Shown: one piece after another, positions 1 to 5,707 of the stretch
Layout of the letters: every line of letters begins with the position of its first letter
Numbering within the stretch: position 1 is the stretch's first letter
Source of the DNA: an uncultured Chitinophagaceae bacterium
GTDB taxonomy: Bacteria; Bacteroidota; Bacteroidia; Chitinophagales; Chitinophagaceae
Direction: 5' to 3'
Assembly: GCA_937900675.1 (NCBI GenBank)
Contig: CALCEA010000194.1
Coordinates: 1-7,520 of the forward strand
DNA length: 7,520 nucleotides
Notes under the pieces: generated by a model
What the model saw: only the letters and a program-made list of their open reading frames with translations
The model's database searches: none
Told to the model about the DNA's origin: nothing
Position numbers and translations under genes: made by a program

Positions 1-45
1 ATTGCTACTTTATGTAGATTGGGTTATGATGTATTTTTACATTAA
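1..45 (+). CDS. possible C-terminal tail of an upstream gene (ExbD-like?), partial
   Basis: Frame 1 is open from the window edge and reads IATLCRLGYDVFLH before a TAA at 43-45, nine bases ahead of the TonB-like gene. The tail looks like a short helix followed by a beta strand (GYDVFLH). That is the kind of ending seen in ExbD/TolR periplasmic domains, and ExbD genes commonly precede TonB-like genes in Bacteroidota. Fourteen residues are too few to identify a family, so ExbD is a guess from context. It is also possible that this frame is not coding and the TonB-like gene has a longer leader. Confidence 0.3.
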   Translation: MATLCRLGYDVFLH

Positions 46-54
46 TTTTAAGCC

Positions 55-837
55 ATGCAACTTAGCTTTGAACAATCTAAAAATATTAAAGCAGCTATCT
101 ACACCATTATCATTTGTGTAGGATTGGCTTCTTTATTTATTGTTCTTCAATGGCAACAAGCAGCTCCAACCATTACTCCTCCAGAACCTCAATTCATGGA
201 AGTAAATTTGGGAAACAGCGAAACAGGTGAAGGAACTATTCCTCCATTAAGTAAGGATGCGCCAGCGCCTGAAGTGGGTTCCAATAAATTTTCTAAAGCA
301 AGCGCCAATAATCAATCCATTAAAGTAAACAATGGTGCTAGTAATGAGAACGACGAAGCATTAGCATCTGGAAAAAATAAAAATATCAAAGCCACTCCTT
401 TACCTACTAATACAAAACCAAAAGCAGTCATGGGAAAATATGCTGGTGGTAATGGCAAAGGTGGAAACAATCAAGATAGTTATAACAATGTCAAAGATCA
501 AGGCATTGCTGGAGGTAAAGGAGATCAGGGTGTTGCCAATGGAAGTATCAATGGTAATACTTATACTGGTACTGGTGGACCATTTGTAACTAAAGGAGAC
601 AGAAAAATTACCAAAGCCTATTCATTTAACGGAGATGTAGAACCTGCAACCATTTATGCAGAGATTGAAGTAAGCCCTAATGGCCAAGGCAGATTTATAC
701 AAATTGCCAGAGGTTCTTCTTCAAATGATGCAAAATATAAAAGAGCTATTGTTGAATATTTAACTAAGATTAATTTTAACACAAGCGATCATAGCTCTAC
801 TGTTACTGTAAAGTTCAAATTTGAAGTGAACAATTAA
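55..837 (+). CDS. membrane-anchored TonB-like energy transducer family protein
   Basis: This 260-residue protein is built like a TonB-family energy transducer. It has a short cytoplasmic N-terminus (1-10), one transmembrane segment (about 11-32, AIYTIIICVGLASLFIVLQW), a proline-bearing start of the periplasmic part (PTITPPEPQF, 38-47) and the segment MEVNLGNSETGEG (48-60), which I recognise from Bacteroidota TonB-like proteins. A low-complexity Gly/Asn/Lys linker follows (about 80-178, with GGNGKGGNN and AGGKGDQG), then a small alternating-strand C-terminal domain (about 183-260) ending in TVKFKFEVNN. The C-terminal domain lacks the usual YP motif of classical TonB, so coupling to TonB-dependent receptors is inferred and not shown. 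It would sit in the inner membrane and span the periplasm. folC follows after 6 nt, so the two are probably co-transcribed. I saw no TAnnTTTG element in the 54 bases upstream, which suggests transcription enters from further left. The ATG at 55 places the membrane segment normally. Confidence 0.75.
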   Translation: MQLSFEQSKNIKAAIYTIIICVGLASLFIVLQWQQAAPTITPPEPQFMEVNLGNSETGEGTIPPLSKDAPAPEVGSNKFSKASANNQSIKVNNGASNENDEALASGKNKNIKATPLPTNTKPKAVMGKYAGGNGKGGNNQDSYNNVKDQGIAGGKGDQGVANGSINGNTYTGTGGPFVTKGDRKITKAYSFNGDVEPATIYAEIEVSPNGQGRFIQIARGSSSNDAKYKRAIVEYLTKINFNTSDHSSTVTVKFKFEVNN

Positions 838-843
838 TCCAAT

Positions 844-2121
844 ATGTCCACTTATCAAGCAACCTTAGATTATTTATATGCTAAACTACCTATGTACAAT
901 AGGATTGGTGCTGCAGCTATTAAAAATAACTTAGACAATACCTTAGCTATTTGTGCTTACTTAGGTAATCCAGAAAAAAAATTTCCTTGTATACATATTG
1001 CTGGCACTAATGGTAAAGGTTCATCCAGTCATATGTTGGCTAGTATCTTTCAAGCCGCTGGATATAAAACAGGCTTATACACTTCCCCCCACTTATACGA
1101 TTTTAGAGAAAGAATTAAAGTGAATGGTCAAATGTGCCCTGAAACATTTGTGACCAGTTTTACCAATCAAGTAAAACCTATTATTGAAAAAATCGAGCCA
1201 AGCTTTTTTGAAATTACCGTGGGCATGGCATTTGAATATTTTGCTCAAAAAAACTGTGATATTGCCATTATTGAAACTGGCCTAGGAGGCAGATTAGATA
1301 GCACCAATGTAATTGAACCTATTTTAAGCTTAATCACCAATATTGGCTGGGATCATATGGCTTTATTGGGAAATACCTTATCCGCCATCGCTGGAGAAAA
1401 AGCAGGCATTATCAAAGCAAATACTCCAGTAGTGATTAGTGAGGTGATCCCTGAAACAAAAATAGTTTTTGAACAAGTAGCCAATTCAAATAAAGCTCCT
1501 ATCTATTTTGCTGAAGATTTTTTACAATTCAAATCTTTCACGAATCAATGGACCACTGCTACATTTGAATATGATCAAATCACAGTGAGTTGTGATCTAC
1601 CTGGAAAATATCAGTATAAAAATATCAGAGGGGTATTACAATGCGTGCATTTGTTAAAAGGCATGGGATGGAAATTGGAGGATGCTATTATTTCAAAAGC
1701 TTTACAACAAATTAAATTAACTACAGGCTTAATGGGCAGATGGGAATGTATTCAAGAAAGTCCCAAAATGTTTTTGGATGTTGCCCATAATGAACATGGC
1801 ATGCATGCATTATTAGATCAATTAGCCACTTTATCTTATCAACAATTACATATTATCACGGGCATGGTGAAAGACAAAGATGTGGATGCCGTATTAGGAT
1901 TACTACCTAAAGATGCCATCTTTTATTTCTCTAACGCACATATTCCAAGAGCGATGCCTGCAAGCGAAGTGGCTGAAAAAGCATTAAAAATTGGCATACA
2001 AGGAACAATTCATGAAAATGTAAATGATGCTATAGCTGCAGCCAATAAAAATGCCCATCCAGATGATTTAATCATTGTAATGGGCAGTATTTTCTTAGTA
2101 GCTGAAGTTGCTAGAACTTAA
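844..2121 (+). CDS. folC: bifunctional folylpolyglutamate synthase / dihydrofolate synthase
   Basis: FolC is a cytoplasmic Mur-ligase-family enzyme. It joins glutamate to dihydropteroate (making dihydrofolate) and extends the polyglutamate tail of folates, using ATP. The 425-residue length is normal. Visible motifs in order are the P-loop GTNGKGSSS (54-62), TSPHLYDFRERI (80-91), ETGLGGRLDSTN (144-155), TNIGWDHMALLG (165-176), AGEKAGIIK (183-191, containing the lysine that is carbamylated in characterised members, probably K186), GRW (298-300), the second-domain motif DVAHNEHG (312-319) and the conserved ending VMGSIFLVAEVA (412-423). The folate-pathway family is clear. Whether both activities are present cannot be read from sequence alone, but single-copy bacterial FolC is usually bifunctional. 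It starts 6 nt after the TonB-like gene, without a recognisable Shine-Dalgarno sequence. Its TAA abuts the stop codon of the convergent BstA-like gene. Confidence 0.95.
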   Translation: MSTYQATLDYLYAKLPMYNRIGAAAIKNNLDNTLAICAYLGNPEKKFPCIHIAGTNGKGSSSHMLASIFQAAGYKTGLYTSPHLYDFRERIKVNGQMCPETFVTSFTNQVKPIIEKIEPSFFEITVGMAFEYFAQKNCDIAIIETGLGGRLDSTNVIEPILSLITNIGWDHMALLGNTLSAIAGEKAGIIKANTPVVISEVIPETKIVFEQVANSNKAPIYFAEDFLQFKSFTNQWTTATFEYDQITVSCDLPGKYQYKNIRGVLQCVHLLKGMGWKLEDAIISKALQQIKLTTGLMGRWECIQESPKMFLDVAHNEHGMHALLDQLATLSYQQLHIITGMVKDKDVDAVLGLLPKDAIFYFSNAHIPRAMPASEVAEKALKIGIQGTIHENVNDAIAAANKNAHPDDLIIVMGSIFLVAEVART

Positions 2122-2125
2122 CTAC
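2098..2125. terminator. candidate hairpin at the folC/bstA convergent junction
   Basis: An interrupted inverted repeat straddles both stop codons. GTAG (2098-2101) pairs with CTAC (2122-2125), and AAGTT (2105-2109) pairs with AACTT (2115-2119) around the loop GCTAG. A 3x2 internal loop separates the two stems. On the + strand it is followed by a pyrimidine-rich stretch (CCTTTCTCTTCTC). It is the only candidate for ending transcription of two genes that have no spacer between them. The stem is short and AT-rich, so chance is a real alternative. Confidence 0.25.
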
Positions 2126-2649
2126 CAACCTTTCTCTTCTCTTAATGTAGTAATATGTGCAACATGATGTTTACCATGCCAAGCATATACAGCAAACAAA
2201 TCCCATAAACTTACTTCTGCATTTCTACCTGAATGGAAAATCTTTCTTTGCCATTGTTCTTCCGTTAAGCTATCCAATAAATTGGCCCATCTTTCATGCA
2301 ATGCAAATAATAAAGTAATTGAATAATTAATAGGTGTATCTAAAGCATCCGCCATTGATACCCAAGCATTTTCATCATATGCTTTAATCGTTGGGACATC
2401 TTCTGTTAAACCATGTTTGAATCTTGCAAAAGCATTCATATGGCTGTCTGCAATATGGTGCACTAGTTGTTGCACTTTCCATCCACCTTCTCTATAAGGC
2501 GTTTGTATTTGAGCTGCATCTAAATTTTGAATAGCCATTTCCAAATCTTTTGGCAAATGACGCAAATCATTTATCCATTTGTTTTTTTGTGTTTCAGAAT
2601 ATGGGGCAGTTTCATACTTACCAATCGGATATCTAGGATCTTTTGTCAT
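2122..2649 (-). CDS. bstA: YfiT/BstA-type putative bacillithiol S-transferase (DinB-fold, metal-binding)
   Basis: This 175-residue protein matches the YfiT branch of the DinB_2 superfamily almost end to end. It has the N-terminal RYPIGKYE (6-13), QKNKWINDL (21-29), TPYREGGWKVQQLVHHIADSH (50-70), RFKHGLTED (76-84), YDENAW (91-96) and the C-terminal WHGKHHVAHI (157-166). These proteins are four-helix bundles with a three-histidine metal site. From motif spacing I expect one ligand in HH 64-65 and the others at H158 and H162, but I cannot fix the exact set. B. subtilis YfiT was first labelled a metal-dependent hydrolase and later linked to S-transfer of bacillithiol (BstA). The substrate here is unknown. 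It lies 10 nt downstream of the ABC ATPase on the same strand, so the two are probably one transcript. Its upstream sequence is A-rich with no strong ribosome site. The family call is firm; the transferase role is by homology. Confidence 0.85.
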   Translation of the reverse strand: MTKDPRYPIGKYETAPYSETQKNKWINDLRHLPKDLEMAIQNLDAAQIQTPYREGGWKVQQLVHHIADSHMNAFARFKHGLTEDVPTIKAYDENAWVSMADALDTPINYSITLLFALHERWANLLDSLTEEQWQRKIFHSGRNAEVSLWDLFAVYAWHGKHHVAHITTLREEKGW

Positions 2650-2659
2650 AGTTTATTTT

Positions 2660-3424
2660 TTATTCTTCTCTTAATGCTTTTCCTGTTTTATGAATGAACA
2701 CATCTTCTAAATTAGCCATCTTCACTTCTTTGGCTTTTTCAAATCCAGAAGCCACTAATTCATCTATCAATTCATTTGGAGTATTGATGGCAATAATCTC
2801 ACCGCTATCAATAATGGCAACTCTATCACATAATACCTCTGCTTCGTCCATATAATGTGTGGTAATAATTACCGTTGTGCCTTGTTCTCTGATTTCTTTA
2901 ATTAAATCCCATAAATTTCTTCTTGCTTGTGGATCCAAACCTGTAGTAGGTTCGTCTAAGAAAATAATTTTAGGTTGATTGATTAAAGTAGTGGCAATGG
3001 AAAATCTTTGTTTTTGTCCCCCACTTAATTCTTTGAATTTGGATTTTGCCTTATCCACCAAATTCACTTTCTCCAATAATGCAAGTGGCTCGATCTTGGT
3101 TTGATATAATCCTACAAACAATTCAATCAGTTCTACCAAGTTCAAATTGGGATAAAAACCTGCAGATTGTAATTGTACTCCGATGATTTTTTTAATGGAC
3201 TCTGGATGGGTATCCAAATTCATTCCATCCACTGTAATAGTACCAGATGTTTTCTCTCTAAGGGTTTCTATAATTTCTAAAGTAGTAGACTTCCCTGCTC
3301 CATTGGGTCCCAACAATCCAAATATCTCCCCTTGATATACTTCAAAGTTAATATCCTTTACTGCTTTAAAATCTCCATAGTTTTTCACTAAATGCTGAAC
3401 CGATATAATGGGTGTTTTTGACAT
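2660..3424 (-). CDS. ABC-2-type transporter ATP-binding protein
   Basis: This is an ABC ATPase of the DrrA/CcmA-like exporter class, which energises a separate ABC-2 permease in the inner membrane. Counting from the ATG at 3424 (254 residues), the motifs are Walker A GPNGAGKST (39-47), Q-loop glutamine at about 86 (IGVQLQ), signature LSGGQKQR (133-140), Walker B IIFLDEPT (153-160), D-loop GLDP (162-165) and H-loop H190 (ITTHYMDEAE). The C-terminus ends in NLEDVFIHKTGKALREE (238-254), the tail typical of this class. A longer frame begins at a TTG at 3442 (adding MNLPKS), but the ATG encoding MSKTP is the normal start. It also leaves about 20 nt to the TAAATTTG promoter element at 3444-3451. 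No permease gene is in the window: the next gene in the operon is bstA-like. The substrate is unknown. Confidence 0.9.
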   Translation of the reverse strand: MSKTPIISVQHLVKNYGDFKAVKDINFEVYQGEIFGLLGPNGAGKSTTLEIIETLREKTSGTITVDGMNLDTHPESIKKIIGVQLQSAGFYPNLNLVELIELFVGLYQTKIEPLALLEKVNLVDKAKSKFKELSGGQKQRFSIATTLINQPKIIFLDEPTTGLDPQARRNLWDLIKEIREQGTTVIITTHYMDEAEVLCDRVAIIDSGEIIAINTPNELIDELVASGFEKAKEVKMANLEDVFIHKTGKALREE

Positions 3425-3443
3425 AGACTTGGGTAAGTTCAAA

Positions 3444-3451
3444 CAAATTTA
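3444..3451 (-). promoter_or_regulatory. Bacteroidota-type -7 element for the ABC ATPase/bstA operon
   Basis: Read on the minus strand the bases are TAAATTTG, an exact match to TAnnTTTG. The element ends 20 nt before the ABC ATG at 3424, giving a leader of roughly 10-15 nt. No TTG was found at the usual -33 distance, so the assignment rests on the -7 match and its position alone. Confidence 0.5.
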
Positions 3452-3464
3452 AAGCATTGTACCT

Positions 3465-3472
3465 TATCTTTG
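3465..3472 (+). promoter_or_regulatory. Bacteroidota-type -7 element for purK
   Basis: TATCTTTG is an exact TAnnTTTG match lying 33 nt before the purK ATG at 3506. No TTG stands at the usual -33 distance. The alternative TTG start of the purK frame (3470) lies inside this motif and would be at or before the transcription start, which argues for the ATG at 3506. It faces away from the minus-strand element at 3444-3451, with 13 bp between them. Confidence 0.5.
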
Positions 3473-3505
3473 TTAAAAGCTCATTTAATTTATAAACAGT
3501 ATCCA

Positions 3506-4624
3506 ATGAAGGTAGGAATATTAGGTGGTGGACAATTAGGAAGAATGCTATTACAGGCAGCAGCTAACTATGATGTTCAAACCTATGTTTTAGAAAAAGA
3601 TCTGAACTGCCCTGCAGCACATTTATGCCATCATTTTACCCAAGGGGATATTCAAGATTTTGATACAGTTTATCAATTTGGCAAACAACTAGATGCATTA
3701 ACCATCGAAATTGAAGCGGTGAATGTGGATGCTTTGGAACAATTAGAAAAAGAAGGGGTAAAAGTTTACCCTACTCCATCGGCTATTAGAATTATCAAGA
3801 ATAAAATTTTGCAGAAGCAGTTTTATGCAGATCAAGAAATTCCAACTTCTGCTTTTCATATCACTCAACATCAATCAGATCTATTAAATCATATTGGTTT
3901 TTTACCTGCTGTACATAAATTGGGTGAAGGTGGTTATGATGGCAAGGGTGTTCAGGTAATTAACAGTGAATCAGAAATTGAATTAGGATTTAATGCCCCT
4001 TCAGTTTTAGAGAAAAAAGTGAGCATTGCAAAAGAGATCGCTTTAATAGTGGCAATGAATGCAAAAGGTGAAACAGTGATTTATCCTCCAGCGGAAATGA
4101 TTTTTGATCCAGTATATAATTTATTGGATTATCAAATTAGCCCTGCAAAATTGGAAGAGAAGCAATTATGGAAAGCACAGGCCATTGCAAGAAAAGTAGT
4201 GACTGGTTTAAAAAGCCCTGGTTTATTTGCAGTGGAATTATTTATAGATCGCGATGGAGATGTTTGGGTAAACGAAACCGCTCCTAGGGTTCATAATAGC
4301 GGACACCATACCATTGAAGCCAATTACAGCAGCCAATACGATATGCTTTGGAGAATCTTATTAAACCTTCCCTTAGGAAATCCAAATGAAATCTTACCTT
4401 CTGCCATTGTTAATTTAATTGGTGCTGAAGGTTATAGCGGAGCAGTGATTTATGAAGGTTTGGAAGAAGTATTAAAGATGGAAAATGTTTTTGTACATCT
4501 TTATGGAAAAACGGAAACCAAGCCAGGAAGAAAAATGGGACATGTTACCATTATTAGTAAAGACTACTTGGATCTAACACACAAAGCCAATAAGATTAAA
4601 CATACATTAAAAGTAATTGCCTAG
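3506..4624 (+). CDS. purK: 5-(carboxyamino)imidazole ribonucleotide synthase
   Basis: PurK is a cytoplasmic ATP-grasp enzyme that converts AIR, bicarbonate and ATP to N5-CAIR in de novo purine synthesis, the step before PurE. From the ATG at 3506 it has 372 residues, a normal length. Motifs are the N-terminal GILGGGQLGRM (4-14), the pre-ATP-grasp EIEAVNVDALE (68-78), the glycine-rich ATP loop GEGGYDGKGV (140-149), the metal/substrate motif NETAPRVHNSGHHTIEA (256-272) and the C-terminal KPGRKMGHV (339-347). The frame is open back to a TTG at 3470, but those 12 extra residues overlap the promoter motif and precede the conserved KVGILGGG start. purE, often next to purK, is not in this window. 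The gene's TAG overlaps the TAG of the convergent DUF3078 gene in the palindrome CTAG (4621-4624). Confidence 0.95.
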   Translation: MKVGILGGGQLGRMLLQAAANYDVQTYVLEKDLNCPAAHLCHHFTQGDIQDFDTVYQFGKQLDALTIEIEAVNVDALEQLEKEGVKVYPTPSAIRIIKNKILQKQFYADQEIPTSAFHITQHQSDLLNHIGFLPAVHKLGEGGYDGKGVQVINSESEIELGFNAPSVLEKKVSIAKEIALIVAMNAKGETVIYPPAEMIFDPVYNLLDYQISPAKLEEKQLWKAQAIARKVVTGLKSPGLFAVELFIDRDGDVWVNETAPRVHNSGHHTIEANYSSQYDMLWRILLNLPLGNPNEILPSAIVNLIGAEGYSGAVIYEGLEEVLKMENVFVHLYGKTETKPGRKMGHVTIISKDYLDLTHKANKIKHTLKVIA

Positions 4625-4641
4625 TTAGTACTCATTACTTT
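4610..4641. terminator. candidate bidirectional terminator hairpin at the purK/DUF3078 junction
   Basis: A perfect 8-bp inverted repeat, AAAGTAAT (4610-4617) and ATTACTTT (4634-4641), flanks a 16-base loop containing the shared stop palindrome CTAG. The right arm ends in TTT on the + strand, and the complement of the left arm ends in TTTT on the - strand, so it could act in both directions. The stem is AT-rich with two G-C pairs, so stability is modest. It lies within the 3' coding ends of both genes. Confidence 0.35.
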
Positions 4642-5604
4642 CATTGCGGCTGGAATCACTTTCTTCTTTTGTTGTAAATTCTTGGTGTATCCTATACCGA
4701 TGATACTTTTTACCTGCAAGCCTGGAGATTTTTTAAGCGGTCCAAAAATTCGAATCTTATCATCATAGATTAAATCTAAATTATAAGTAGCCGATAAATT
4801 CTTCAAGATTTTAAAAGTGAACATATTGGTCATGTACAAATTAATATTCTCGGGCTTATTGTAATAGTTAGAGAAGAAATCTGCACGACCTCTATAAGTC
4901 ACATTAGGTGCAATAGTATTATTATAGTTGATAGTAATAAACAAACCTGTTTCTCTATTCACTTTTTGCCCTGGCTCCACACCATATTTACCCAATGCTG
5001 AAAGCTTTTCATTTAATACCAATGTGGTTCTTGAGGTAACAGGAGAAAAGAAGATGGATAATTTGTTATCTGGTTTATAATCCAAACCTGCTGATAAGAT
5101 AATATAGGCTGGAGATAAAAAACTAGAAGTAAATATGGGTGTTGCGCCAAAACTATAACCATCAAAAAATTGAGAACGGAAATTGAACAATCCTGAAACA
5201 TACCAAACACCAGTGGTATCAATCTTATAGCCATACTTACTTAAATAATCTAAACGATCGTCATTCTTTCGTCCTCCTAAAGAAGTTGACTGCACGAAAC
5301 CCAAATTCACATCTACATTATTATCCCAACCGTGTCTGTCTTTTTTAAAAAAAGTATAGTAGTTAAAGAAACTATTGATGGCCATATTGAAATTATCACC
5401 ACCCGCTGCCCAATTACTCAATGAGCTTTGAGAGAGGTTAAAATTGTACATACCTCCCTGTTTCCAGTTCCAATTAGATGTATCTGCATCCTTTTTGATA
5501 TTTCTGGAGGTTTCAGACCTCAATTTAAGTAAGGTTAGATCTTGGGCAAATAAGCTATTAAAACCAAAAATCAACAGCACCAACAAGGGGGATCTACGCA
5601 TCAT
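4621..5604 (-). CDS. DUF3078 family exported protein (predicted outer-membrane-associated)
   Basis: This 327-residue protein has a clear signal peptide: MMRRS, a hydrophobic core LLVLLIFGF (7-15), and probable cleavage after SLFA (17-20) before Q21. The mature part carries the hallmark of the Bacteroidota DUF3078 family, W..GG..N.NLSQSSLSNWAAGGDN (47-71), followed by many alternating aromatic/polar strands (such as FFNYYTFF, WYVSGLFNFRSQFF, LFITINYN, MFTFKIL). This pattern suggests an outer-membrane beta-barrel or a large beta-sheet envelope protein. The molecular function is unknown. The C-terminus is basic and not a typical barrel-ending aromatic residue (IPAAMKVMSTN), so barrel membership is inference. 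The start is one of two adjacent ATG codons (5604 or 5601). A TATCTTTG promoter element lies 13-20 bases upstream. The gene appears to be monocistronic here, facing away from miaB and into purK. Confidence 0.85.
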   Translation of the reverse strand: MMRRSPLLVLLIFGFNSLFAQDLTLLKLRSETSRNIKKDADTSNWNWKQGGMYNFNLSQSSLSNWAAGGDNFNMAINSFFNYYTFFKKDRHGWDNNVDVNLGFVQSTSLGGRKNDDRLDYLSKYGYKIDTTGVWYVSGLFNFRSQFFDGYSFGATPIFTSSFLSPAYIILSAGLDYKPDNKLSIFFSPVTSRTTLVLNEKLSALGKYGVEPGQKVNRETGLFITINYNNTIAPNVTYRGRADFFSNYYNKPENINLYMTNMFTFKILKNLSATYNLDLIYDDKIRIFGPLKKSPGLQVKSIIGIGYTKNLQQKKKVIPAAMKVMSTN

Positions 5605-5616
5605 TGCTATTTTTTA

Positions 5617-5624
5617 CAAAGATA
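5617..5624 (-). promoter_or_regulatory. Bacteroidota-type -7 element for the DUF3078 gene
   Basis: Minus-strand TATCTTTG is an exact TAnnTTTG match beginning 20 bases before the first ATG (5604). The inferred transcription start is around 5610, so the leader would be under 10 nt. The nearest TTG on the minus strand (5654-5652) is 27 bp away, longer than the usual -33 spacing. It is the same octamer as the purK element. Confidence 0.5.
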
Positions 5625-5655
5625 TTCCAGAAAGACCTTAATTAAAGCTGACAAG

Positions 5656-5687
5656 TTGACATATTATTGAAATTTGCGTTAAATTTG
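5656..5687 (+). promoter_or_regulatory. Bacteroidota-type promoter for miaB (-33 TTG and -7 TAAATTTG)
   Basis: TTG at 5656-5658 (within TTGACA) and TAAATTTG at 5680-5687 are separated by 21 bp, within the range expected for Bacteroidota sigma-A promoters. It is the only one of the four elements with both boxes. The -7 element ends 20 bases before the miaB ATG at 5708, giving a short leader of about 12-15 nt. It probably drives miaB and the sigma-54 activator gene together. Confidence 0.6.
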
Positions 5688-5707
5688 CAGCTCAAACAGC
5701 ATATCGA

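Noticed and set aside
421..600. Gly/Asn-rich tract in the TonB-like gene considered as a tandem repeat or collagen-like element
   Set aside because: No regular repeat unit is visible at the DNA or protein level; it reads as a low-complexity periplasmic linker.
2136..2676. Direct repeat CTTCTCTTAATG at 2136-2147 and 2665-2676
   Set aside because: Both copies encode LREE near the C-terminus of the two minus-strand genes in the same codons. With no flanking similarity, coincidence of coding sequence is the simplest explanation.
3425..3442. TTG start extending the ABC ATPase by six residues
   Set aside because: The extension is not part of the family N-terminus, and it would place the start within about one base of the promoter element, at or before the transcription start.
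3470..3505. TTG start extending purK by 12 residues
   Set aside because: The TTG lies inside the TATCTTTG promoter motif, and PurK proteins normally begin right at the KVGILGGGQLG segment.
5013..5234. 73-codon - strand open frame inside DUF3078
   Set aside because: It is a shifted frame within the DUF3078 gene on the same strand and the protein has no recognisable features.
5444..5641. 65-codon + strand open frame opposite the DUF3078 5' end
   Set aside because: It is antisense to the signal peptide and N-terminus of a well-supported gene, resembles no family, and has no promoter motif of its own.
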